From the NCBI GenBank assembly GCA_023428425.1, contig JAEYYP010000445.1, positions 1-6,218 of the forward strand: a stretch of DNA of 6,218 nt. The letters are read 5' to 3'. How positions within the stretch are numbered: the first letter of the stretch is position 1; each line of letters opens with the position of its first letter. Positions 1 to 5,358 of this stretch are shown here, piece after piece. This DNA is from Pseudomonadota bacterium (GTDB taxonomy: Bacteria; Pseudomonadota; Alphaproteobacteria; Rhizobiales; Devosiaceae). Below the pieces are notes generated by a model. It did no database searches. It had not been told where the DNA came from and saw only the letters and a program-made list of their open reading frames with translations. Made by a program: the position numbers and the translations under genes.

Positions 1-1
1 C

Positions 2-424
2 TTCAGGGTGAATGTGTTCGGCGTCATGTATTGCATCCAGGAGGCTGCGAAACGCATGTCGACCCGCAGGGGCGGGTAGGGCGGGGCGATCGTGAACATG
101 TCGTCCCTCGCGGCCTACTTTGGCAGCCCCAACGAGTATGTGCACTACGCCGCAAGCAAGGGCGCGGTCGAATCCATCTCCATTGGCGCAGGCAAGGAAC
201 TGGCGCCGGAGGGAATCCGCGTGAATGCCATACGCGTCGGCACCACCAACACCCGGATCCATACGCAGGGCGGAAACCCGGAGCGACCGGCAAGGATCGC
301 GGCGGCAACGCCCATGGGCCGGATCGCGGAGCCCGAAGACATCGCGCGGGCGGCCCTGTGGCTTGCGTCTCCGGGATCCGGCTTCGTGACAGGCACCCTG
401 ATCACTGTGTCCGGCGGGCTCTGA
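2..424 (+). pseudogene. SDR family oxidoreductase, 3' part, interrupted by an in-frame TAG
   Basis: This is the C-terminal part of a classical NAD(P)-dependent short-chain dehydrogenase/reductase, closest in style to YgfF-like SDRs; the 5' end lies outside the window. Frame 2 reads FRVNVFGVMYCIQEAAKRM, then STRRGG, a TAG at 77-79, then GGAIVNMSS. The codons on both sides of the stop are clearly one protein: the helix before the beta-5 strand, the NMSS segment with the catalytic Ser, the YAASK catalytic Tyr/Lys motif, RVNA, and a C-terminal VSGGL. Related SDRs have Gln, Lys or Arg at the stop position, so a single CAG-to-TAG change explains it. The usual Pro of the NxxxPG motif is replaced by Val (RVNAIRVG), which may also signal relaxed selection. 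Restart at GTG 92 or ATG 98 would give about 110 residues without the Rossmann cofactor site, so it is unlikely to be an active enzyme. The substrate is unknown. The gene runs convergent to dctM with a 30-bp gap. Sequencing error is the main alternative. Confidence 0.82.
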
Positions 425-458
425 TGCCCCGGGCTACTCCTCGGCGCCCTGGGCTCAG
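421..458. terminator. Candidate bidirectional terminator hairpin between SDR and dctM
   Basis: An inverted repeat sits exactly between the convergent genes. GCCCCGGGC (426-434) pairs with GCCCTGGGC (446-454) with one C-T mismatch and an 11-nt loop. The stem extends outward through CTGA (421-424) and TCAG (455-458) with one bulged T. It includes the stop codon of each gene. No T-run follows on either strand, so termination is inferred from position and stem strength only. Confidence 0.45.
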
Positions 459-1732
459 TGCAACCAGGACGCTGGCACGGTCACCAAGGCCGGGAACAGA
501 ACCAGCAGCAGGATGAGGAGCATCTGGGCCATGAGGTAGGGCATGGCACCCCTTGCGGCCGCCTCCATTGAAACGCCACTGATTCCGGAAACCGTGTTCA
601 GGACAGTTCCGACGGGAGGTGTGATCAGGCCGACTGCGTTGACCATCATGAAGATGACCCCGAAATAGACCGGGTCGATCCCGGCCGCTTTGACTATCGG
701 ACCGAGGATAGGCACCAGGATCAGAATGCAGGGTGCGAAATCGAGCACGGTGCCGACGATGAACACCGCTATGACGATCAAACCCATCAGCAGGATCGGC
801 GAGTCGATGAACGGACCGAGGAGGCTGACGAGCTGGGAGGGCAGGTTGGAGATCGTCAGCATGAAGCCGGTGATCATGGAGGCTGCCACAAGCAACATGA
901 TCACGGCCGTCAGGCGACCGGCGGCGAGCAACGCGTCATAAAGCAGTTTGGGTGTCAGTTCACGATAGACAAAAAACCCTACGAAGAGCGCATAGGCGGC
1001 TGCAACGACGCCGGCCTCAGTGGGGGTGAAGAGGCCGAACCGCAGTCCGGCCAGAATGATCACCGGCATCATCAGCGCCCATCCGGCGGTCATGATAGTT
1101 TTCGGGAGGTCTCTGCGCGGCAGTTTGGGCCTGACCGACGCTGTCTCCTTCTTGGAGAGGAACCACCAGGTGATCATGAGGCTCACTCCCATCATCAGCC
1201 CAGGCGCGATGCCGGCGAAGAACAGGCCGACGATGGAAATGTTTGCTGTGACGCCCAGAAGGATGAACCCGACAGACGGAGGGATGATGGGGGCGATAAT
1301 GCCTGTCGCCGCCATCAGGCCTGAGGCACGACCCATGTGATAACCCGCATCCCGCATCAGCGGAACCAGCATCACGGCCAGCGTCGCCGTATCTGCGATT
1401 GCGGACCCGGAGACGCTGGCAAGCACCAGGCCCGTGCCGATGACCACGTAGCCGAGGCCGCCACGTATGTGACCCACGAGCGCCAGTGCCACGTTGACGA
1501 TGCGGCGCGAGAGGCCGCCGGCGTTCATGAGTTCGCCCGCGATGAGAAAGAACGGGATCGCCATCAGAGGATAGCTGTCCGCGCCGTTGACGAGACGTTG
1601 TGCCAGAATCTGCGCATCCAGATTTCCCATCAGCAGCATCATCGCGACGCCCGACAACATCAGGGCGAAGGCAATGGGAATCCCGATGGCCATCGTACCG
1701 AGGAGGGAAGCGATGAAGATCAGGCCGCTCAC
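455..1732 (-). CDS. dctM: TRAP transporter large permease, DctM-type
   Basis: This is the large membrane subunit of a tripartite ATP-independent periplasmic transporter. It forms the ion-coupled translocation channel in the inner membrane and works with a DctQ subunit and a periplasmic binding protein. The 425-residue product matches the usual length of about 425-430 and is almost entirely hydrophobic helices. Family hallmarks in order are a GIPIAFAL start helix (17-24), SGSAIADTA (108-116), IIPPS (149-153), FTPTEAG (235-241), LDFAPC (330-335) and GLITPPVG (368-375). The frame is open 34 codons further upstream, but the start is taken as GTG at 1732 because GGAGG lies 7 nt before it and the family's first helix begins there. 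The GTG overlaps the dctQ stop (GTGA), which indicates translational coupling. The substrate cannot be read from the sequence; TRAP systems mostly carry organic acids and related small anions. Confidence 0.95.
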   Translation of the reverse strand: MSGLIFIASLLGTMAIGIPIAFALMLSGVAMMLLMGNLDAQILAQRLVNGADSYPLMAIPFFLIAGELMNAGGLSRRIVNVALALVGHIRGGLGYVVIGTGLVLASVSGSAIADTATLAVMLVPLMRDAGYHMGRASGLMAATGIIAPIIPPSVGFILLGVTANISIVGLFFAGIAPGLMMGVSLMITWWFLSKKETASVRPKLPRRDLPKTIMTAGWALMMPVIILAGLRFGLFTPTEAGVVAAAYALFVGFFVYRELTPKLLYDALLAAGRLTAVIMLLVAASMITGFMLTISNLPSQLVSLLGPFIDSPILLMGLIVIAVFIVGTVLDFAPCILILVPILGPIVKAAGIDPVYFGVIFMMVNAVGLITPPVGTVLNTVSGISGVSMEAAARGAMPYLMAQMLLILLLVLFPALVTVPASWLH

Positions 1733-2274
1733 GATGTTTCCTCCGAACTGTGCGCGGGGGGCACGACCGATAGCGGCTCGACATGCTCTGCGCCCGACCA
1801 AGGGGCGGGAAGGATGCCGCGCAAGGAGCGCCACAGATCGACAAGGAGTATCACAGCCATCAGGATGGCGGCGGTGAACCCCGCGAGATAGATCGCGCCG
1901 ACGGGAATTCCCGATAGCGCCTGGACGTTACCCCATTCGATCACAGTGAGAGACCAACTGCCCCGTGCCAGGAGCCAGCAGCACCAGAGCATCAGGCCGT
2001 ATGAGATGAGAAAGCAGACGCAGCGCGCTCTGGGCGGCAACCGGACCACCAGCGAGTCGACGCCGAGATGCGCACCCTTTGCAAGGGCCACTACGGAGCC
2101 CATGAAGATGACCCAGACGAGGACGACACGGGAGACTTCTACGGCAAACGGTATGCCTGAGCTGAAACCGTAGCGCAGCACGACATTCGTAAAGATCAGG
2201 AGGCTGATGACGGCCATGCCTGCGACGACAAGGACGTCAAAAAACTTCAAAAGCCACCGCAACGGTTCAGGCAT
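1729..2274 (-). CDS. dctQ: TRAP transporter small permease, DctQ-type
   Basis: This is the small integral membrane subunit of the TRAP transporter; it binds the DctM subunit in the inner membrane. The product is 181 residues with four predicted helices (about 13-32, 47-65, 85-104, 124-147). It has the family pattern VVLRYGFSSGIPF (31-43) leading into a helix with VWVIFMGS (53-60), then GAHLGVD (67-73) and LPPRAR (79-84). A longer reading from ATG 2349 would add 25 polar residues with no family counterpart or signal peptide. The start at ATG 2274, preceded by GGGGG five bases upstream, is preferred. The C-terminal tail after the last helix (about 150-181) is polar and a little long. It lies 116 bp downstream of the DUF1330 gene on the same strand and overlaps dctM by 4 nt. 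No dctP gene accompanies it here. Confidence 0.93.
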   Translation of the reverse strand: MPEPLRWLLKFFDVLVVAGMAVISLLIFTNVVLRYGFSSGIPFAVEVSRVVLVWVIFMGSVVALAKGAHLGVDSLVVRLPPRARCVCFLISYGLMLWCCWLLARGSWSLTVIEWGNVQALSGIPVGAIYLAGFTAAILMAVILLVDLWRSLRGILPAPWSGAEHVEPLSVVPPAHSSEETS

Positions 2275-2310
2275 GGTTGCCCCCAGAGGGTTGTGCGCCA
2301 ATACGACGTT

Positions 2311-2365
2311 CTCGCCGCACTCTGGCGAGCCTGCGGAGAAGGCGAGCATAGCGCTCCGGCATGCT
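2311..2365. repeat. Two small inverted repeats in the DUF1330-dctQ spacer
   Basis: CTCGCC (2311-2316) and GGCGAG (2324-2329) flank a 7-nt loop, and AGCAT (2345-2349) and ATGCT (2361-2365) flank 11 nt. Both would form hairpins in the DUF1330-dctQ transcript. No T-run follows. They could serve processing, stability or partial attenuation, or be chance in GC-rich DNA. Confidence 0.3.
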
Positions 2366-2390
2366 GGTCCCGCCGAAACGCCTTATCGCG

Positions 2391-2681
2391 TCAGACGCCT
2401 TCCACCACGGTAAGATGCGCCTTGGCGTACTTGACGCGCGCATCGATGGCCTTCCGATACTCAGGGGAGTTGTAGCAGGCGAGGGCTGTTTCGTAGTCCT
2501 TGAACTCGATCACGGCCACGCGGTTGGCGTCCGGCCCTTCCATCACCTGATGTCTTCCGGCGCGAACGACAAAGGTCGCGCCGTATTTGTCGAAAGCCGC
2601 CTTGTTCAAGGCGATATATTCTTTGTAGCCCTCCTGGTCTGCAATATCGACCATTGCAACCCAGTACCCTTTCTTCGTCAT
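2391..2681 (-). CDS. DUF1330 domain protein (dimeric alpha/beta-barrel fold)
   Basis: The 96-residue product covers the whole DUF1330 domain, which is about 95 residues and belongs to the ferredoxin-like dimeric alpha/beta-barrel group. Visible hallmarks are GYWVAMVDI at the first strand (5-13), a Y-rich first helix (20-34), GATFVVRAG (34-42), a strand VAVIEF (55-60) and the signature segment YNSPEYRKAIDAR (70-82). The exact biochemical role of this family is not established; members often sit in catabolic operons, and a small-molecule binding or isomerase/monooxygenase-like role is only a possibility. ATG 2681 is chosen because GGAGGAG (2687-2693) lies 5 nt upstream; the frame extends to 2717 but without family similarity. 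It is the first gene of the probable DUF1330-dctQ-dctM unit and divergent from the IclR regulator. No signal peptide is seen, so it is cytoplasmic and cannot replace DctP. Confidence 0.88.
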   Translation of the reverse strand: MTKKGYWVAMVDIADQEGYKEYIALNKAAFDKYGATFVVRAGRHQVMEGPDANRVAVIEFKDYETALACYNSPEYRKAIDARVKYAKAHLTVVEGV

Positions 2682-2712
2682 CCCTTCTCCTCCCAGCAGG
2701 AATTCGCGCCCT

Positions 2713-2755
2713 CGCACCGAAGGTCGGACTGCCCGATGCGTTCACTTTCGGTGCG
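2713..2755 (-). repeat. Inverted repeat in the leader of the DUF1330-dctQM transcript
   Basis: CGCACCGAA (2713-2721) and TTCGGTGCG (2747-2755) form a perfect 9-bp stem around 25 nt; inside, TCGG (2724-2727) and CCGA (2733-2736) can form a nested stem. It lies 32-74 nt upstream of the DUF1330 start codon, downstream of the proposed promoter, so it would be a 5' UTR hairpin. Its function is unknown. Confidence 0.4.
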
Positions 2756-2768
2756 CGCGAGCTTGCCG

Positions 2769-2797
2769 TTGATCCTCCTCGATCATACGACTAGAAC
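2769..2797 (+). promoter_or_regulatory. Candidate sigma70-type promoter for iclR
   Basis: TTGATC (2769-2774), a 17-bp spacer, then TAGAAC (2792-2797). Each hexamer matches the consensus at 4 of 6 positions. Transcription would begin near 2804, just before the inverted-repeat array at 2806-2863, which fits autorepression by the IclR protein. Confidence 0.4.
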
Positions 2798-2811
2798 CGA
2801 ATTCCGGGACA
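2782..2811 (-). promoter_or_regulatory. Candidate promoter for DUF1330-dctQM
   Basis: On the - strand a TATGAT -10 element lies at 2782-2787 (5 of 6 consensus). There is no good -35: with an 18-bp spacer the position is filled by TGTCCC (2806-2811), which is itself one of the half-sites of the inverted-repeat array. A poor -35 covered by an operator half-site suggests regulator-dependent initiation. The transcript would have a leader of about 95 nt. Confidence 0.35.
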
Positions 2812-2863
2812 CTGACTACAATATGGACACTTTGTCCACAAACGTGTAGTCCCGCCATGTCCC
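2806..2863. promoter_or_regulatory. Nested inverted-repeat operator, probable IclR binding region
   Basis: The core is TGGACA (2824-2829), 3 bp, TGTCCA (2833-2838), a 15-bp palindrome of the size and TGG...CCA style known for IclR-family operators. Around it lie GACTACA (2814-2820) with TGTAGTC (2845-2851), and further out GGGACA (2806-2811) with TGTCCC (2858-2863). There are thus four GGACA/TGTCC half-sites within 58 bp. The array is between the divergent genes, 28 bp before the iclR start codon. Binding by the adjacent IclR protein is inferred from location and symmetry. Confidence 0.6.
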
Positions 2864-2890
2864 CTTGTCAAGCTTGCGAGGAGTTTTGCC

Positions 2891-3700
2891 ATGAGCCTGA
2901 GTGACCTCCAGGACGAAGCAGATGTGAGGGCTCCGAATCCCGTGCAGGGGGCGGCTTCGTTCTCGAAGTTCATGACGGTGCTCCAGATCATCGCGGATTC
3001 CCCCGGAACACTGGACATTGCCCGACTGACCAAGCGCGCGCGTTTCCCGCGTGGGACGGTCTACCGGCTCGTATCGGCGCTTGTCGCCGAGGGCCTCATC
3101 ACGCAGTCCGGGGAGAGCGGAACGTTTCGCCTTGGGCCGCGCCTTCTCCAGCTCGCCGCCAAGACCTGGGAAGATTCCGACCTGCGAACGATCGCAAGGG
3201 ACTTTCTCGTATCGCTCCGCGACGCCACGGATGAGGCCGTGCACCTGGCCGTGCCGAGCAACAACCGGATGGTCTACATAGACAAGCTGGTCGGCTCCAG
3301 CACGGTCCAGATGCAGACCAGCATCGGCGGCCAGGTCGAACTTCACTCCACCTCCGTGGGCAAGGCGTGGCTGTCCGGCCTGCCGGACGAGCGCTTGCTT
3401 GAAGTCATCAAGGGACTGGAACTGAAGCGCCACACCGTCAAAACGCTCACGACGCCCGAGGCGCTGCTCGATGAACTGAAGCGCACGCGCGAGCAGGGCT
3501 TTGCATTCGACGACGAGGAGAACGAGCCGGACATTCGTTGCCTCGGCAGCCCGATCTTCAATCGTCAGCGGGAACCGGTCGGGGCAATCAGCGTCAGCAT
3601 GCCCGTATACCGGCACGACGCCCGCCGTCACGAACTCTGCGCCAGGCTGGTGCGTCAGACGGCGAAACGGATCACTGCCGAGCTGTCCCGGATCCTGTAG
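2891..3700 (+). CDS. IclR family transcriptional regulator
   Basis: This 269-residue protein is a full-length IclR-type repressor/activator, a cytoplasmic DNA-binding dimer or tetramer that responds to a small metabolite. The N-terminal winged helix-turn-helix spans about 22-84, with the recognition helix in FPRGTVYRLVSALVAEGLI (52-70) and the wing ending in FRLGPRLLQLA (79-89). The C-terminal IclR effector domain (about 100-265) shows VHLAV (117-121), VYIDKL (128-133), LHSTSVGKAWLSG (151-163), GFAFDDEENEPDIRCLGSPIFN (203-224) and GAISVSMPV (231-239). The start at ATG 2891 has GAGGAG (2878-2883) 7 nt upstream. It is divergent from DUF1330-dctQM, the arrangement typical for a local regulator, and the palindromic array directly upstream is the likely target. 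The ligand cannot be predicted; IclR proteins next to TRAP permeases usually sense the imported compound or an early degradation product. Confidence 0.95.
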   Translation: MSLSDLQDEADVRAPNPVQGAASFSKFMTVLQIIADSPGTLDIARLTKRARFPRGTVYRLVSALVAEGLITQSGESGTFRLGPRLLQLAAKTWEDSDLRTIARDFLVSLRDATDEAVHLAVPSNNRMVYIDKLVGSSTVQMQTSIGGQVELHSTSVGKAWLSGLPDERLLEVIKGLELKRHTVKTLTTPEALLDELKRTREQGFAFDDEENEPDIRCLGSPIFNRQREPVGAISVSMPVYRHDARRHELCARLVRQTAKRITAELSRIL

Positions 3701-3711
3701 CGCCGTCGTTC

Positions 3712-3734
3712 GGGGAATTCGCCCCTTCTCTTAT
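3712..3734 (+). terminator. Weak terminator-like hairpin after iclR
   Basis: GGGG (3712-3715) and CCCC (3722-3725) enclose a 6-nt loop and are followed by a pyrimidine/T-rich tail, TTCTCTTAT (3726-3734), beginning 11 nt after the iclR stop. The stem is short, so this is a candidate only. Confidence 0.35.
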
Positions 3735-3791
3735 GGCCCGTTTACGCCGATCGCCTCGATAGCACATCGCGCGTTGATGCCTTGATGCCAT

Positions 3792-3856
3792 AGACAGGAC
3801 GTTCCTGCCGCAGCGCGGACAAGTGTCAGCATGTCCACTTCCGGAACGTCCTGTCT
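3792..3856. repeat. Perfect 14-bp inverted repeat between iclR and tRNA-Gln
   Basis: AGACAGGACGTTCC (3792-3805) is the exact reverse complement of GGAACGTCCTGTCT (3843-3856), with 37 nt between. Inside the loop, GGACA (3817-3821) and TGTCC (3832-3836) form a second inverted pair using the same half-site as the iclR operator. No T-run follows on either strand and no flanking target duplication is visible. It lies between convergent transcription units. It could be a bidirectional terminator, a protein-binding site, or a remnant of a small mobile palindromic element. Confidence 0.6.
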
Positions 3857-3901
3857 GACGGTGCGGAGCGTCGCCCAGTCTGGCTGAGGGAGATCTTAGG
3901 A

Positions 3902-3975
3902 TGGCTGGGGAACCTGGATTCGAACCAGGACTAACGGAGTCAGAGTCCGTGGGTCTACCGTTAACCTATTCCCCA
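3902..3975 (-). tRNA. tRNA-Gln (anticodon CUG)
   Basis: The 74-nt gene, including encoded CCA, folds completely. The acceptor stem TGGGGAA/TTCCCCA has seven perfect pairs with G as discriminator. The D stem is GGTT/GACC with one G-T pair. The anticodon stem ACGGA/TCCGT encloses loop CTCTGAC, so the anticodon is CTG (3941-3943 on the + strand), which reads CAG glutamine codons. The T arm CCTGG-TTCGAAT-CCAGG is canonical. The U1-A72 first pair is the usual identity feature of bacterial tRNA-Gln. The 3' end points left toward the iclR/TRAP cluster; no second copy of the tRNA 3' end is found in this window. Confidence 0.97.
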
Positions 3976-4016
3976 ATGTCGCGAAGTGCGACGGCGGCGA
4001 ACCGCTTGCGGCCTGC

Positions 4017-4044
4017 GTTTTAGCGATGGGTTCGCAATAGTCAA
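4017..4044 (-). promoter_or_regulatory. Sigma70-type promoter for tRNA-Gln
   Basis: On the - strand TTGACT (4039-4044), a 16-bp spacer and TAAAAC (4017-4022) lie 42 bp before the tRNA 5' end. The -35 is 5 of 6 and the -10 is 4 of 6. A GC-rich stretch follows the -10, as is common for stable RNA promoters. The predicted leader is about 35 nt and contains a GTCGC/GCGAC hairpin (3978-3992) abutting the mature 5' end. Confidence 0.6.
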
Positions 4045-4055
4045 GCCATTCCTCG

Positions 4056-4075
4056 CAGCCGCCGGAATCCGGCTG
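4056..4075. terminator. Small GC hairpin downstream of the UPF0104 gene
   Basis: CAGCCG (4056-4061) and CGGCTG (4070-4075) can pair around an 8-nt loop, 69-88 bp past the UPF0104 stop and just upstream of the tRNA promoter. It lacks a T-run, so it is only a possible terminator. Apart from this hairpin and the tRNA promoter, I see nothing in 3976-4143. Confidence 0.2.
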
Positions 4076-4143
4076 TCCCGCAGCCCGACGGCAGATAGGG
4101 TTTTGCGCGGGGCGTTCAAGGGCGGCGCAGGCCTTGCCGCGGG

Positions 4144-5100
4144 TCAATCTGCCGGCGGTGCCGGCCGGCGGCGCAGGGACAACTGACCGCGTTCGAACAC
4201 CACGACGACGACGATCGCCAGGATCAGCGGCAGGATCAGATAGAGGAAGCGGAAGGCGAGCAGGGACGCGAGCACGTCGGCCTTGTCCATGCCGGAGAAA
4301 CCCGCGAGCGCCACCAGTTCGAACACGCCGATGCCGCCCGGCGCATGGGTGGCCGAGGCGACCGAGAAGGCGACGAGGAAGACGCCGAGCGTCGTGAGAT
4401 AGCCCGGATTGCCGGCCGCCGGGAGCGTGAAGTAGATGATCGCCGCCGCGCCCAGAAGTTCGATCGGTCCGATCGTCATCTGGCGCAGCACAATGGGCGG
4501 CCGCGGATAGTCGAGTCGCGTCTTGCCGATGTGCAGCGGCCGAAAGTGCAGCAGGCTGCCCAGCACGTAGAGCCCGACGATGGCAAGGCACAGCGCGCCC
4601 GTACCCGCCGACAGCGTAATCGGCAGTGCCTCGAAATCGACGAAGCGATCCGTCAGTTCCGGCACCAGCACCAGAACGACCCCGAGCAGCAGGATGGTCG
4701 CCAGCACGAAGGTCAACCAGCAGAAGGCGACGAGCACGCCGACCTCCTGGCCGCTCAGGCCGCGCGAACCGTAGGCGCGATAGCGGATCACCGCGCCCGA
4801 AAACACCGAACCGCCGATGTTGTGGGAAAGCGCATAGGTCGTAAAGGAAGTCAGCGCCACGAAGCCCCAGGGAAGCGGCTTCCCGATATGTGTCAGCGCG
4901 ATGCGGTCGTAGCCGGCAAGCGCGGCATAGGCGATGAGCGCGCCGCAGGCGGCGAGCAGCCAGCCCTTCAACGGGATCGCGGCGAGCCCGTCGATGATGT
5001 CGGACGCCGAAATGCCGCGCAGCTCCTCATAGAGAAGCCAGCCCGAGAACGCGACTGCCGCGAGCCCGACCAACGGCCAGACGTAGTCCTTCCACTTCAT
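4144..5100 (-). CDS. UPF0104 / MprF-flippase-like integral membrane protein
   Basis: The 318-residue product is an inner-membrane protein with about eight hydrophobic helices (roughly 7-24, 46-65, 79-97, 121-147, 163-184, 211-230, 236-265, 275-302). It belongs to the lysylphosphatidylglycerol synthase transmembrane family (YbhN/AglD-like). Family marks are ALSHNIGGSVFSGAVIRYRAY split over 90-110 with its GG and RYR residues, HAPGGIGVFELV (252-263) and RFLYLILPL (284-292). It has only the flippase-like membrane part of MprF and lacks the C-terminal aminoacyl-transfer domain, so it cannot itself modify phosphatidylglycerol. Lipid or glycolipid transport is a family-level guess. ATG 5100 is chosen because the membrane domain begins there; the frame runs open to 5589 but that stretch is Arg-rich antisense reading of ppx. 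The Shine-Dalgarno is weak (AGG 7 nt upstream). It is divergent from ppx. Confidence 0.9.
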   Translation of the reverse strand: MKWKDYVWPLVGLAAVAFSGWLLYEELRGISASDIIDGLAAIPLKGWLLAACGALIAYAALAGYDRIALTHIGKPLPWGFVALTSFTTYALSHNIGGSVFSGAVIRYRAYGSRGLSGQEVGVLVAFCWLTFVLATILLLGVVLVLVPELTDRFVDFEALPITLSAGTGALCLAIVGLYVLGSLLHFRPLHIGKTRLDYPRPPIVLRQMTIGPIELLGAAAIIYFTLPAAGNPGYLTTLGVFLVAFSVASATHAPGGIGVFELVALAGFSGMDKADVLASLLAFRFLYLILPLILAIVVVVVFERGQLSLRRRPAPPAD

Positions 5101-5225
5101 CCGTCGCCTGTTCCCACTGCTTCTTGGCTTTTCGCGTTCGTCCCCGCTACCGGGATAAAGCCAATGCCATGGCGATGAAAGCCCTGCCTCGGCATGAGCG
5201 TCGTTTCGTCGCCGAACTTCTCCAT
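5097..5225 (-). CDS. Possible 42-residue small ORF overlapping the UPF0104 start
   Basis: An ATG at 5225 opens a 42-codon frame (begins MEKFGDETTLMPRQ, ends VGTGDG) whose TGA overlaps the ATG of the UPF0104 gene in an ATGA arrangement, the geometry of coupled translation. The frame is open for at least 40 codons further upstream without an obvious start. No Shine-Dalgarno is visible before the ATG, codon use in the second half is not strongly GC3-biased, and I do not recognise the peptide. It may be a leader peptide or chance. Confidence 0.2.
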   Translation of the reverse strand: MEKFGDETTLMPRQGFHRHGIGFIPVAGTNAKSQEAVGTGDG

Positions 5226-5259
5226 GGGGCGCGCCGCCGTCAAGAATGTGCGGCCGGGC

Positions 5260-5288
5260 TTGGTGTCGGGCGCGGGCCCTGCTATGCT
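5260..5288 (+). promoter_or_regulatory. Candidate promoter for ppx
   Basis: TTGGTG (5260-5265), a 17-bp spacer and TATGCT (5283-5288) give a sigma70-like pair about 70 bp upstream of the proposed GTG start. The -35 keeps only the TTG core, so support is modest. Confidence 0.35.
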
Positions 5289-5358
5289 TTGCCCAACGCA
5301 GAAGACAACAGCGCTCGCAGCGTCCGGAACCGGTTCGCGCGGCGCGCGAGGAACACGA

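Noticed and set aside
77..79. Suppression of the SDR TAG by the nearby tRNA-Gln
   Set aside because: The anticodon is CUG, which reads CAG; reading UAG would need CUA. Proximity is coincidental.
92..424. Reading the SDR remainder as an intact short gene from GTG 92
   Set aside because: It begins inside the beta strand before the catalytic Ser and lacks the cofactor-binding half; it is better read as part of an interrupted gene.
31..516. 161-codon + strand frame over the SDR region
   Set aside because: Its translation is Arg/Gly/His-rich with no family features, while the other frame carries SDR motifs.
1733..1834. 34-residue N-terminal extension of DctM
   Set aside because: It overlaps dctQ coding sequence, is Arg/Ala-rich, and the GTG at 1732 has a proper GGAGG and family-consistent start.
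2816..3631. 271-codon - strand frame antisense to iclR
   Set aside because: It mirrors the codon bias of iclR and has no recognisable domain; iclR motifs are unambiguous.
4345..5178. 277-codon + strand frame antisense to the UPF0104 gene
   Set aside because: Its composition is low-complexity R/Q/D/E, typical of the antisense of a membrane protein in GC-rich DNA.
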